13,655 bases of DNA. Source: Myxococcales bacterium. GTDB lineage: Bacteria > Desulfobacterota_B > Binatia > UBA1149 > SPBQ01. Made by a program: the position numbers and the translations under genes. The notes under the pieces are model-generated. The model saw only the letters and a list, made by a program, of their open reading frames with translations, was not told the DNA's origin and did not search any database. This document shows, in pieces, positions 1 to 6,860 of this stretch (positions within the stretch are counted from its first letter, which is position 1; the number at the start of each line of letters is the position of its first letter). The stretch spans positions 1-13,655 of the forward strand of contig SPBQ01000020.1 in NCBI GenBank assembly GCA_004525875.1, written 5' to 3'.

Positions 1-16
1 CCCGTTGGCATGCTGC

Positions 17-45
17 TGAGCAGGCTCACGGGACCCGCCTGCTCA
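17..45. other. Inverted repeat just upstream of the desaturase
   Basis: Perfect 9-bp arms (17-25 and 37-45) enclose an 11-nt loop, and the right arm ends 11 nt before the desaturase ATG. It could be the terminator hairpin of a gene lying left of the window, or a 5'-leader stem. No T-tract follows it. No clear Shine-Dalgarno sequence is seen between the hairpin and the ATG. Confidence 0.4.
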
Positions 46-56
46 CCGCTGAAACG

Positions 57-1166
57 ATGGCACAGACCCTACGCATTCAATTCACCAACACCGACGCCAA
101 GGCGTTTGCCAGAGACGTCCGTGCCCGCGTGACCGAATACTTCGAGTCCACGGGGCGCTCGCGCCATGCCGACTGGCGGATGGTGCTCAAGACCATCGCG
201 CTGCTGTCGCTGACGTTCGGCTCGTACGGCCTCATCATGAGTGGCCGCTTCTCGCTCACGGCGATGTGGGCCCTCACGTTTCTCATCGGCGTCGGTATCG
301 CGGGGATCGGTTTCTCGATTGCACACGATGCGCTGCACGGCGCCTATTCGTCGCGGCGCTGGGTAAACTACCTCCTGGGACTCACATTCAACCTCATCGG
401 CGCCAACGGGTACATCTGGAAGATCACGCACAACGTGATGCACCATACCTATACGAACATCCATGGCGTGGATGAAGACCTGACCGTGTCGCCGCTCCTG
501 CGGCTCTCACCAGGCGCCCGTCATTACTGGTTTCACCGCTATCAGCCGCTGTACGGATTCTTGGCGTACGGTCTCGCCACGATCAACTGGCTCTTCATCA
601 AGGACTATCAGCAGTTCCTGGGCAGGAATGTCGGGCCCTATGCGAACAAGAAGCACCCGGCCGGCGAGATTGCGACGCTGATCATCTTCAAGCTGCTCAC
701 GTACACGTGGATGATCGTGCTTCCGCTCGCACTCCTCGACATTACGTGGTGGCAGTTTCTGATCGGGTTCCTGACGGCCCATGTCACGGCAGGGATCATC
801 CTCGGCGTGATCTTCCAGCTGGCCCACGTGGTCGACGGCCCCGAATTCCCCCTACCTGACGCCGAGGGCAACATGGAGTATGCGTGGCTCCCGCACCAGA
901 TGCGGACCACGGCGAACTTCGCGTCCGGCAACACGGCGCTCTCCTGGTATATTGGGGGGCTGGACTACCAGATCGAGCATCACCTCTTTCCGCAGACCTG
1001 TAGCATCCACTATCCGGCGATCGCGCCCATCGTTCGGAAGGTGGCGGGCAAGCACGGTGTTCCGTACCGTTCCAATCCGACCTTGCGCGCGGCCGTCGCC
1101 TCGCACTACCTCATGCTGAACCGGCTGGGGTCTGATCCGGCGACCCAAGAAACCATCCTGAAGTAA
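57..1166 (+). CDS. Membrane fatty acid desaturase (front-end/acyl-lipid type, no cytochrome b5 domain)
   Basis: This 369-residue protein should insert a double bond into fatty acyl chains of membrane lipids or acyl-CoA, using a di-iron centre and an external electron donor. All three histidine boxes are present: HDALH (90-94), HNVMHH (125-130) and QIEHH (305-309). The last box, with Gln before IEHH followed by LFP, is typical of the delta-5/6 front-end group. Hydrophobic stretches near 43-62, 70-90, 105-120, 168-182, 205-228 and 234-256 fit an integral membrane protein. There is no N-terminal cytochrome b5 heme motif, so ferredoxin or a separate b5 must supply electrons. The ATG gives a normal family N-terminus, although no strong ribosome site precedes it. 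The gene ends in a long hairpin and converges on the lipoprotein gene. Regiospecificity cannot be read from the sequence; sphingolipid or other lipid desaturation is possible. Confidence 0.9.
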   Translation: MAQTLRIQFTNTDAKAFARDVRARVTEYFESTGRSRHADWRMVLKTIALLSLTFGSYGLIMSGRFSLTAMWALTFLIGVGIAGIGFSIAHDALHGAYSSRRWVNYLLGLTFNLIGANGYIWKITHNVMHHTYTNIHGVDEDLTVSPLLRLSPGARHYWFHRYQPLYGFLAYGLATINWLFIKDYQQFLGRNVGPYANKKHPAGEIATLIIFKLLTYTWMIVLPLALLDITWWQFLIGFLTAHVTAGIILGVIFQLAHVVDGPEFPLPDAEGNMEYAWLPHQMRTTANFASGNTALSWYIGGLDYQIEHHLFPQTCSIHYPAIAPIVRKVAGKHGVPYRSNPTLRAAVASHYLMLNRLGSDPATQETILK

Positions 1167-1169
1167 CGC

Positions 1170-1223
1170 CGCGATGCCGGCGCCGCCGAGCTTGCCATCG
1201 CGGCGGCCGGCGCCGGCATCGCG
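1170..1223. terminator. Long GC-rich hairpin between convergent genes
   Basis: Perfect 16-bp arms at 1170-1185 and 1208-1223 flank a 22-nt loop. The hairpin starts 3 nt after the desaturase stop and ends 20 nt before the stop of the converging lipoprotein gene. It is placed to end transcription from both sides. Neither side has a T-tract, so strict intrinsic termination is uncertain; RNA stabilisation is another role. Confidence 0.5.
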
Positions 1224-1243
1224 TCGGATCGGGGAGGTGAGGG

Positions 1244-1684
1244 TCAGGGCATCTTCGGTGTGCCCATCCCCTTGACGGCGTCGAGTTGGTTCTTCGCGTC
1301 GTCGGCAGCCTTGGCCGCATCGCCTCCGGCCGCGGCCATATTGGCTGCGCCGGTCTTGGCCTTGTCGAGCGCCGCCTGCACCTCGGTGTTGTTCGGGTCG
1401 ATCTGGGCCGCCTTCATGCACAGCGGAAGCGCTGCCTGATACTCGCCGGCCTTCACCTTGGCGAGGCAGCCCTGGACGTTCGGATCCACGGTCTTCTCGA
1501 TGACCTTGCCGACCGTATCGCTGCCCGTGCTCGCGGCCGCACCTTGGCCGGCAGCCGGAGCTTTCACCGGCGCGGTCGCCGGCGCTTTCATCGGCGCTTT
1601 CGCCCCGTCGCCTTCGCCCTTGTCACCGCCGCCGCATGCGGCGAGTCCGACTACCATGGCTGCCACTATTAGATTTCTAATCAT
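1244..1684 (-). CDS. Small lipoprotein with Lys-Ala-Pro-rich linker and TPR-like motif
   Basis: This 146-residue exported lipoprotein has no assigned function. Residues 1-16 form a short signal peptide ending in the lipobox LAAC, with Cys17 as the predicted lipidated residue, followed by a Gly-rich tether. Residues about 28-50 are a low-complexity linker of repeated KAP units. Residues about 68-110 read like one tetratricopeptide unit: a helix with CLAKVKAGEYQAAL, then CMKAAQIDPNN, then a second helix. The tail (about 112-140) is Ala-rich and probably helical. The start is well supported: AGGAG at 1693-1697 lies 8 nt before the ATG. A single TPR-like unit suggests a protein-binding role at the envelope, but this is inference. 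It lies downstream of mscL on the same strand, with a hairpin between them. Confidence 0.75.
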   Translation of the reverse strand: MIRNLIVAAMVVGLAACGGGDKGEGDGAKAPMKAPATAPVKAPAAGQGAAASTGSDTVGKVIEKTVDPNVQGCLAKVKAGEYQAALPLCMKAAQIDPNNTEVQAALDKAKTGAANMAAAGGDAAKAADDAKNQLDAVKGMGTPKMP

Positions 1685-1809
1685 CGATTACTCTCCTAGA
1701 CGGTTCCGATGCGACGTTGGTCGCGGCCGTCCTTGCTCTCTGTACCACGGAATCTCTGAAGCCTGACACTCCGCGCCCATGACCGTCGTGCCCTCTCAAT
1801 CAAGCGGCT

Positions 1810-1833
1810 GCCGTAGCCGGGCCCGGCTACGGC
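1810..1833 (-). terminator. Palindromic hairpin directly after mscL
   Basis: A perfect 24-nt palindrome (10-bp stem with GGCC loop) begins immediately after the mscL TGA. Its position fits a transcription end signal for mscL, but no T-run follows. The 8-mer CAAGCGGC flanks it as a direct repeat (1801-1808 and 1835-1842). Confidence 0.5.
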
Positions 1834-2304
1834 TCAAGCGGCCTTCAGCTCCGACGTGCAGCTCGGGCACCGTTTGGCCTTCAGTGGAATCTTCGAGCAG
1901 CAGTACTCACACTCCTTGCTGTCGGGCGGGGGTGGTGCCGCGGCTTCTTCGCGCGCCATGGTGTCCTTGGCCCGGTTCATGCCCTGGACGAGCAGAAACA
2001 CCGCGAAGGCGACGATGAGAAAGCTGACGACGTTGTTGAAGAACTGACCGTAGTTGATCGTGACGGCGCCCGCCTTCTGCGCCTCGGCGAGCGCGGCGTA
2101 GGGCGCAGCGACTTCGGCGCCGTCCTTGAGAACGACGAACAGGTTGGAAAAGTCGACGCCGCCGAGCAGCAGCCCGACCGGGGGCATGATGACGTCGGCG
2201 ACCATCGACTTGACGATGGTGCCGAAGGCGCCGCCGATGATGATGCCGACGGCCATGTCGACGACGTTGCCCTTGAGCGCGAACCTCTTGAACTCTTGGA
2301 GCAT
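1834..2304 (-). CDS. mscL: Large-conductance mechanosensitive channel MscL with C-terminal zinc-ribbon motif
   Basis: This is the membrane-tension-gated channel that releases solutes during hypo-osmotic shock in the inner membrane. The N-terminus ([20 protein letters not shown]) and the pore helix TM1 (about 14-45, with the IIGGAFG glycine packing motif) are classic MscL. A short periplasmic loop follows, and TM2 lies at about 88-110. The usual protein is about 130-150 residues; this one is 156. After the cytoplasmic helix comes a Pro-rich linker (124-127) and then a CxxC-x10-CxxC module with Cys132, Cys135, Cys146 and Cys149, which reads as a small zinc ribbon. The same reading frame stays open upstream for a further 133 codons, but the correct start is 2304: it matches the family N-terminus and has AAGGAGG at 2317-2323. 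The gene is divergent from the OmpA-like lipoprotein. Confidence 0.95.
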   Translation of the reverse strand: MLQEFKRFALKGNVVDMAVGIIIGGAFGTIVKSMVADVIMPPVGLLLGGVDFSNLFVVLKDGAEVAAPYAALAEAQKAGAVTINYGQFFNNVVSFLIVAFAVFLLVQGMNRAKDTMAREEAAAPPPPDSKECEYCCSKIPLKAKRCPSCTSELKAA

Positions 2305-2690
2305 GGTGCGAATGAACCTCCTTCGAGAGCTTGGTCGGGGCGGGATCGAACGCGCGCCGCTGTTCCGAACGCCACGGGACAGTATCCGGATTCGAAACGA
2401 CAACAACAACGCTGCCCTGGCCGGCCGGGTCGCTGCTGCAGACGCGTGCGGATGAGCGGATTCGCGCGCTGACGTCTTCGAGATGCGGGTCGCGCGAGTG
2501 TGGAGGCTGCTCGCCCCGCGCGGCGCCTGAATGGCCCTCAGCCTGTGTTCCGTGATCGCTGCGACGGTGAGTGGCTTCATGCGACCGGATCGCGGGCGAG
2601 GTTTGCTCGCGAGCGCTGGATATGGGCCATTACGGTGCCGCGCGGGCAATGATGCGGCCAAACTCTCAACTACCCAAGGGGGAAACACGG
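2305..2690. other. Divergent intergenic region between mscL and the OmpA-like gene
   Basis: This 386-nt gap must hold the promoters of both divergent genes. Apart from the two ribosome sites I see only weak candidates. On the minus strand, GATACT (complement at 2381-2386) has a poor TTG-type -35 about 17 nt upstream. There is also a 10-bp palindrome GCTCGCGAGC at 2605-2614. Open frames crossing the gap look like GC-rich shadows without family resemblance. Confidence 0.4.
2317..2323 (-). promoter_or_regulatory. Ribosome binding site fixing the mscL start
   Basis: AAGGAGG on the minus strand, 12 nt before the ATG at 2304. The spacing is a little long, but with the conserved MscL N-terminus it rules out the much longer open frame upstream. 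Confidence 0.75.
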
Positions 2691-3359
2691 ATGCCTGCAA
2701 CACGATTCACCGTTGTCTCGCTGGCCGTTGCGGCCCTGGTCCTGAACGGTTGCTCGGCAACGCGGCCGGCGCCGCCGCTGAGGTGTGCCGCCGTCGGCGC
2801 CATGGCCGGCGGCCTGTCCGGTGCAATCTCCGGCGTCGCGTGGGAGGAAGGCAACGATGCCGGCCAGACCGCTCTGATGGGTACCGGTATCGGTGTCGCG
2901 GCGGGTGCGCTGATCGGCTACGGCATCTGTGCGCTGATGCCGGAGCGACAGGTCGCGCAGGCCGCACCACCACCACCGCCGCCTCCGCCGCCGGCCGCGC
3001 CCGTGGTCAAGAAGAAGATCGTGCTGCCCGGCGTCAGCTTCGCGCTCAACTCCGCGACGCTTTCCGCCGGAGCAACGGCGGTGATCGATCGCGATGTCGT
3101 GCCGATCATGCGCGAACACCCGGATTTTACCGTCAAGGTAGAGGGCTGCACCGACTCGAGCGGCGCCGCGCAGTACAACCAGGCGTTGTCCGAGCGGCGG
3201 GCGCGGGCCGTCAGGGACCACCTGATGGCGGCCGCCGGCATCAGCGGCTCCCGCATCGAGGCGGCGGGCTACGGCGCGGCGCAGCCGGTCGCTTCCAACG
3301 ACACGGCCGACGGTCGTGCGGAGAACCGTCGCGTGGAGATCAAGGTTCTCGAATACTGA
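2691..3359 (+). CDS. OmpA-domain lipoprotein with glycine-zipper segment
   Basis: This 222-residue outer-membrane-associated lipoprotein probably binds peptidoglycan. Residues 1-20 are a signal peptide ending in VLNGC, with Cys21 as the lipidation site. Residues about 36-80 are Gly/Ala-rich ([13 protein letters not shown] and [13 protein letters not shown]), typical of a glycine-zipper membrane segment. Nine prolines (93-101) form a rigid linker. Residues about 110-222 are an OmpA C-terminal domain: TDSSG with Asp155, the LSERRARAV helix with Arg170 at the position that contacts diaminopimelate, and the closing NRRVEI strand. The start at 2691 follows AAGGGGGA (2676-2683) and gives a proper signal peptide; the frame stays open 40 codons further upstream but that extension destroys it. 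The family includes Pal and YfiB-like proteins. It stands alone, so a Tol-Pal role is not indicated by context. Confidence 0.9.
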   Translation: MPATRFTVVSLAVAALVLNGCSATRPAPPLRCAAVGAMAGGLSGAISGVAWEEGNDAGQTALMGTGIGVAAGALIGYGICALMPERQVAQAAPPPPPPPPPAAPVVKKKIVLPGVSFALNSATLSAGATAVIDRDVVPIMREHPDFTVKVEGCTDSSGAAQYNQALSERRARAVRDHLMAAAGISGSRIEAAGYGAAQPVASNDTADGRAENRRVEIKVLEY

Positions 3360-3419
3360 GCCTTCGCGCTGTCACTATTTGCCTGACGAGCCATCTCGAC
3401 GGCGTCGGCGTCACGCGAG

Positions 3420-3454
3420 ATCACGGCCCGCTCGCTCAGCGAGCGGGCCGTGAT
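3420..3454. terminator. Perfect 16-bp hairpin after the OmpA-like gene
   Basis: Arms at 3420-3435 and 3439-3454 are fully complementary around a TCA loop, 60 nt after the OmpA-like stop. It is a very stable hairpin placed to insulate the lipoprotein gene from the signalling pair downstream. No T-tract follows. Its core recurs almost exactly at 4555-4570. Confidence 0.45.
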
Positions 3455-3571
3455 GCCGGCCATTCGGGGACCATCCTGTACGATTTCGTTCCGCTGCGGC
3501 GCGCGCTAGCGGTGGGAGGTCGGCTGGGCACGCTCTCCGGCGACGGCACCTAACTTGCAGTCCCGCACGTC

Positions 3572-4042
3572 ATGTTTGGAGTCACCCCTTTGGATATCGC
3601 GCTGGGCGGGTTCTGGGTCTGTCTCGGATCCACTCTCCTCATCTCGCTTCACCGCCAGACACGAACCCTCAAGAAGCTCAATACAGAGCTCCACGACAGC
3701 AGAACGGTGCTCGACGAGTGCCGCGCGCATCTGCAGATGTCGAACGCCACGATCCGCGAGGTCGGGACGTTCACGCGCATGCTCACCCATGTCTCCACCG
3801 AGCTCCGCAAACCACTCGACGTGATCGCGCAGACGGCCTGGGTCGTGAAGAACCAAGGTGCCGCGGATACGGCGCTCATGGAGCGCTACTGCGACAACAT
3901 CCTGTTCGAGACCAAACGCCTCGGCGACACCGTCGACAGCATGCTCCGGATCGTGCACGAGGAAGCGGAGCGCGCGCAGGAATCGGCCAAAGAGGTGCGC
4001 GAATGGGCACTGGTGGGGATCACCCAGAGAGCCGGGTCCTGA
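3572..4042 (+). CDS. Membrane-anchored HisKA-like protein lacking phospho-acceptor His and ATPase domain
   Basis: This 156-residue protein has one N-terminal membrane helix (about 8-26), a charged coiled-coil-like stretch (about 29-60) and a region like the dimerisation/phosphotransfer domain of histidine kinases. The motif normally read as SHELRTPL is STELRKPL here (75-82): Thr76 stands where the phosphorylated His should be, though His73 lies three residues before. A second helix (about 105-128, with NILFETKRLGDTVDSML) matches HisKA helix 2. No ATP-binding domain follows; the frame ends at 4042. The next gene, a response regulator, overlaps by 40 nt, so the pair is probably co-translated. 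It may be a dimerising scaffold or a decayed kinase. The ATG at 3572 has no ribosome site; TTG at 3590, 8 nt after TTTGGAG, is an alternative start. Confidence 0.7.
   Translation: MFGVTPLDIALGGFWVCLGSTLLISLHRQTRTLKKLNTELHDSRTVLDECRAHLQMSNATIREVGTFTRMLTHVSTELRKPLDVIAQTAWVVKNQGAADTALMERYCDNILFETKRLGDTVDSMLRIVHEEAERAQESAKEVREWALVGITQRAGS
3991..3995 (+). promoter_or_regulatory. Ribosome binding site supporting the response regulator start
   Basis: AGAGG lies 7 nt before the ATG at 4003, inside the end of the upstream gene. It is the best-supported of three possible starts (ATG 4003, GTG 4045, ATG 4108). Confidence 0.5.
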
Positions 4043-4482
4043 TCGTGGCCACTCTGCGCAGAGTCGATTTCGGATCCCGACGCGGCCGTGACGGCGGCCG
4101 CTCCGTCATGGTGATCGATGACGACCCGACACTCGTGCGCGCGCTCGTCGGCGTGCTGAAGAACGCGGGGATGACAGTGCACTCGGCCGGCAATTCGCTA
4201 CAGGCCCTCGATATCATGCGTCGGATGCGCCCGGACGTGGCCCTGGTCGACGTCTTCATGCCGCATGCCAGCGGCTACGAGCTGTGTGAAAAGATCCGAT
4301 CCACGCCCGGTATCTCCGAGATGTTCGTCATCATGATGAGCGGCGTGCCCATCGAGCGCGGCGGGGGTCGCGTGTGCTGGGATCGCGTGATCGGCAAGCC
4401 GATCAATCCCGAGCAACTGCTGACGATGATTGATAACGCCTTCCGCGTCGCCGCGCCCGACCCCACCCGACTCGGGCGCTGA
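4003..4482 (+). CDS. Single-domain response regulator (receiver only)
   Basis: This is a 159-residue stand-alone receiver domain that accepts phosphate from a histidine kinase. From the 4003 start, the acidic pocket is DDD (39-41), the phospho-acceptor is Asp83 in LVDVFMPHASGYEL, the switch residue is Ser113 in MMSG, and Lys132 lies in GKPI. All key residues are present and no output domain follows, as in CheY or Spo0F types. The first 33 residues include an extra strand-like RVLIVA before the true beta-1 (SVMVIDDD), so GTG 4045 or ATG 4108 could be the real start; the 4003 ATG has the best ribosome site. It overlaps the kinase-like gene by 40 nt, suggesting translational coupling and a shared pathway. 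Because that partner lacks ATPase and His, the phosphate donor must lie elsewhere. Confidence 0.85.
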   Translation: MGTGGDHPESRVLIVATLRRVDFGSRRGRDGGRSVMVIDDDPTLVRALVGVLKNAGMTVHSAGNSLQALDIMRRMRPDVALVDVFMPHASGYELCEKIRSTPGISEMFVIMMSGVPIERGGGRVCWDRVIGKPINPEQLLTMIDNAFRVAAPDPTRLGR

Positions 4483-4535
4483 GCCGCCGCGGACGGCGGA
4501 TCGTGCTCCTTCCAACTAGCCCGCCGGAGGCGGCG

Positions 4536-5834
4536 TCATACAATGTTGTGGCTAGCTCGCTCGGCGAGCGAGCCGCCGAGCAGACCCGGCGCGAGGTCTG
4601 CCGCTGGAAAGCTGAACGCTACCTTGATGCAGCCGGTTTTCTTGTGCATCGCCGTCTTGAAGGCGTCACGCCAGTCCTCGAGCGCGAACCGGTGCGTAAC
4701 GAGGAAGCCGAGGTCGATCGCACCCGTCTCGCACAGGTCCACGTAGTGCTCCATCGCGTGCTTGCGCACGCCGTTGAAGGTCTCCAGGCCGAACGCGTTC
4801 GAGCCCACGACGCGTAGCTCCTTGAAGTAGATCGGTGTCCATTCGAACCGTTTCGGTGCTTCCACGCCGATGATCGAGAGAATCCCGCGGGGTCGCACGA
4901 GCCGCACGCCGACCTCGATGGTCCGCGGTGAGCAGATCGAATCGTAGACGGCATCGACACCGCCGATGAGCATCGGCAACCCGTGGAACTGGGACTTGCG
5001 TAGCCCCGACCCGGTGAACTGCGCCACCGCATCGATGATCTTCTTTGGAGATCGCGTGGTGATGACGTCGGCGGCCCCGAGGCGGCGGGCCGCCTCGACC
5101 TGCTGTGGGTAGCGCGCGACGACGATGATCCGTGCGCCCGGCTTGACGACCTTCACGGCGGCGACTGCGGCGAGCCCGATCGTGCCGGCTCCGTAGACCA
5201 GGACCGTCGGCGTCTCGCCGTCCGGCGGGTCCTTGATCACGGCATGAAACGAGACCGAGAACGGATCGGCGAATACCGCTTGCTCGAAGCTGACCGCGTC
5301 GGGTAGCCGGAACACCTGACTCTCGTGGACGGCAACGCGGGGGGCGTACGCACCCGGGGCGTCCTTGCAGTTTCCGAGATGCAGACCGACGGACAGGTCG
5401 CCGCGGTCGAAGTTGGCGCACAGCGACAGGTCGCCGGCGGCGCATGCCGCGCAGACCGGAGCGATGCCGCGAGGCCGGCACGAGAGCCAGGGGTTGATCA
5501 CCACACGATCACCCGGCCGTACTCGGGTCACAGCGTCGCCGGCTTCGGCGACGATCCCCGCCGATTCGTGGCCGAGTACGTGTGGGAACGACACGAGGCC
5601 CGACATGGGGTTGTCGAAGTTCCCCTTCAAGAGCAGCTGCTTCTGATCGCTCCCGCAGATTCCTGTGAGAGCCGGAGTGACCACCACCCAGGACTCTCCT
5701 CGCACCGTCGCGTCGGGGATCTCCACAAGTTGCACGGGCGCGGTCGCACCGGTGTAGGCGGCTTTGTCGACGAGGCCGAGCGCTCGCGTTGCCAGGATCT
5801 TCGGCAGGCTCATCTGGAACTGCAGGGCTTTCAT
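4536..5834 (-). CDS. Zinc-dependent medium-chain alcohol dehydrogenase
   Basis: This 432-residue cytoplasmic enzyme should oxidise an alcohol or reduce a ketone/aldehyde with NAD(P). The GroES-like half holds the catalytic zinc ligands Cys60 (TGICGSD) and His89-Glu90 (LGHESAG). The structural zinc loop has Cys119, Cys128, Cys131 and Cys139; the wide first gap, with CRPRG between, marks a known subfamily. The Rossmann half has GAGTIG (215-220). At the end of its second strand, VVARYPQQ has Arg241 where NAD-specific members carry Asp, which hints at NADP(H). It is longer than the usual 340-390 residues because of N-terminal and C-terminal additions (the tail after about 408 is not conserved-looking). 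The start is supported by GGAG at 5844-5847, 9 nt before the ATG. It is divergent from the SDR operon and may share its control region. The substrate is unknown. Confidence 0.88.
   Translation of the reverse strand: MKALQFQMSLPKILATRALGLVDKAAYTGATAPVQLVEIPDATVRGESWVVVTPALTGICGSDQKQLLLKGNFDNPMSGLVSFPHVLGHESAGIVAEAGDAVTRVRPGDRVVINPWLSCRPRGIAPVCAACAAGDLSLCANFDRGDLSVGLHLGNCKDAPGAYAPRVAVHESQVFRLPDAVSFEQAVFADPFSVSFHAVIKDPPDGETPTVLVYGAGTIGLAAVAAVKVVKPGARIIVVARYPQQVEAARRLGAADVITTRSPKKIIDAVAQFTGSGLRKSQFHGLPMLIGGVDAVYDSICSPRTIEVGVRLVRPRGILSIIGVEAPKRFEWTPIYFKELRVVGSNAFGLETFNGVRKHAMEHYVDLCETGAIDLGFLVTHRFALEDWRDAFKTAMHKKTGCIKVAFSFPAADLAPGLLGGSLAERASHNIV
4555..4573. repeat. Short hairpin at the 3' end of the alcohol dehydrogenase gene
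   Basis: Perfect 8-bp arms (4555-4562 and 4566-4573) with a GGC loop lie inside the last codons of the dehydrogenase gene, between convergent genes. Sixteen bases (4555-4570) match 3430-3445 with one mismatch. It could act as a terminator for either strand or be a dispersed palindromic repeat. Confidence 0.35.
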
Positions 5835-5881
5835 CGTGGCCTTCTCCGGTGGAGTCGAAACCGGTGCAACGTAGGCGCCGG

Positions 5882-5911
5882 ACTCTAACTTTCGTTACCT
5901 TCATAGGTCAA
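5882..5911 (-). promoter_or_regulatory. Candidate sigma70 promoter for the alcohol dehydrogenase
   Basis: On the minus strand, TTGACC (5906-5911, five of six consensus bases) is followed after 18 nt by TAGAGT (5882-5887, four of six). This puts a start of transcription about 40 nt before the ATG. It is a plausible but unproven match. Confidence 0.35.
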
Positions 5912-5915
5912 GGTA
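5896..5915. promoter_or_regulatory. Small palindrome in the divergent promoter region
   Basis: TACCTT and AAGGTA form perfect 6-bp inverted arms separated by 8 nt. The palindrome covers the candidate -35 box of the dehydrogenase gene, as an operator would. No regulator gene is visible nearby. A 6-bp palindrome is short, so chance is possible. Confidence 0.3.
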
Positions 5916-5949
5916 TGGCAGCGACGGCGGGGCCGCGACGAGCGCGCCT

Positions 5950-5977
5950 TTGACTGAGACGGATCGCTGTGGATGAT
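5950..5977 (+). promoter_or_regulatory. Candidate sigma70 promoter for the SDR operon
   Basis: TTGACT (5950-5955) and GATGAT (5972-5977) are separated by 16 nt, with five and four of six consensus bases. Transcription would start near 5984, leaving about 22 nt of leader before GTG 6006. If real, it excludes the upstream ATG at 5973 as the start codon. Confidence 0.35.
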
Positions 5978-5992
5978 CGGCCGCTTGCCGAG

Positions 5993-5998
5993 AGGGAG
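5993..5998 (+). promoter_or_regulatory. Ribosome binding site for the SDR GTG start
   Basis: AGGGAG lies 7 nt before GTG 6006. The alternative ATG at 5973 has no comparable site. Confidence 0.6.
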
Positions 5999-6005
5999 AC
6001 TGCAA

Positions 6006-6860
6006 GTGCCCAGGCTGAAGTCCTACGAGCGGCTTGGCGCGGTGATTACGGGTGCGTCGAGCGGGATCGGGCGGATTCTCGCTCTGCGGCTGGCCGAGCG
6101 GGGCGCGCACATCGCCCTGGTGGCGCGACGCGAGGCCGAGCTGGAGGCCGTTGCGGGCGAGATCCGCCGGCTGTGTCCGGGGGGACCCGATCCACTGATA
6201 CTGCCGTGTGATGTCGGTGTTGCCGGGCAGGTAGCCGCCGCCGCCGAGCGTGCCATCGCCGGTCTCGGCACGGTCGACCTCCTCGTGAACAATGCCGGCT
6301 ACGGGCATCATCGCCGTTTCCTCGACTGGGATCTGGCCGACATGGAGCGGATGATGCGCGTGAACTATCTGGGCGCGCTGTACTGGACCAAGGCCTTGCT
6401 GCCGAAGATGATCGAGCGTGGGAGCGGCTGGCTCGTCTTCATGGCGTCGGTGGCCGGCAAGATCGGAACGCCGGAGGAGGCAGCGTACTCGGCTTCGAAG
6501 TTCGCCATGGTAGGTCTGGCCGAAGCGCTCTCGCTGGAAGTAGAGGACGCGGGAGTGCACGTGCTCACGGTCTGCCCGGGCGTCATCCGCACGCCGTTCT
6601 TCGACCAGGAGGCGCTGGCGCGAATGCCGCCGGTCGCGCGCAGATCGATGGTCGATCCCGAGGATCTCGTCGACGCGATCCTGTCGGCGCTGGCCCGTGG
6701 TAAGCACGAGATCACCTATCCCAGGGCGATCGCAGCGGCCTACGCGGTGCGCGGCCTGGCGCCCGGTTTCATGCGCCGTCAGGTCAAGCGCACCACGCTC
6801 GGGGCCCTGGCCCGCGAGCAGCGCCGGAGCTCGAAGCACCGGCAGGGAAATGACGACTGA
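6006..6860 (+). CDS. Classical short-chain dehydrogenase/reductase (SDR)
   Basis: This 284-residue NAD(P)-dependent oxidoreductase acts on a hydroxyl/keto group. The cofactor motif TGASSGIG is at 15-22, NNAG at 95-98, and the catalytic tetrad is Asn120, Ser148, Tyr161 and Lys165 (YSASK). Arg41-Arg42 at the end of the second strand suggests NADP(H). The C-terminus (about 250-284) is basic and may touch the membrane or a partner. GTG 6006 is chosen because of AGGGAG 7 nt before it; an ATG at 5973 would add 11 residues. The stop overlaps the start of the amidohydrolase gene by 11 nt, and an EBP-like membrane protein follows, so the three genes form an operon. Steroid dehydrogenases belong to this superfamily, but the substrate is not readable from motifs. 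Confidence 0.88.
   Translation: MPRLKSYERLGAVITGASSGIGRILALRLAERGAHIALVARREAELEAVAGEIRRLCPGGPDPLILPCDVGVAGQVAAAAERAIAGLGTVDLLVNNAGYGHHRRFLDWDLADMERMMRVNYLGALYWTKALLPKMIERGSGWLVFMASVAGKIGTPEEAAYSASKFAMVGLAEALSLEVEDAGVHVLTVCPGVIRTPFFDQEALARMPPVARRSMVDPEDLVDAILSALARGKHEITYPRAIAAAYAVRGLAPGFMRRQVKRTTLGALAREQRRSSKHRQGNDD

Noticed and set aside
2305..2703. N-terminal extension of the mscL frame by 133 codons
   Set aside because: The conserved MscL N-terminus and a strong ribosome site lie at 2304; the extension shows no domain and runs into the upstream gene's start.
2531..3553. Open frame of 340 codons on the + strand across the OmpA-like gene
   Set aside because: Arg/Gly-rich translation in a different frame from the well-supported OmpA-domain lipoprotein; shadow.
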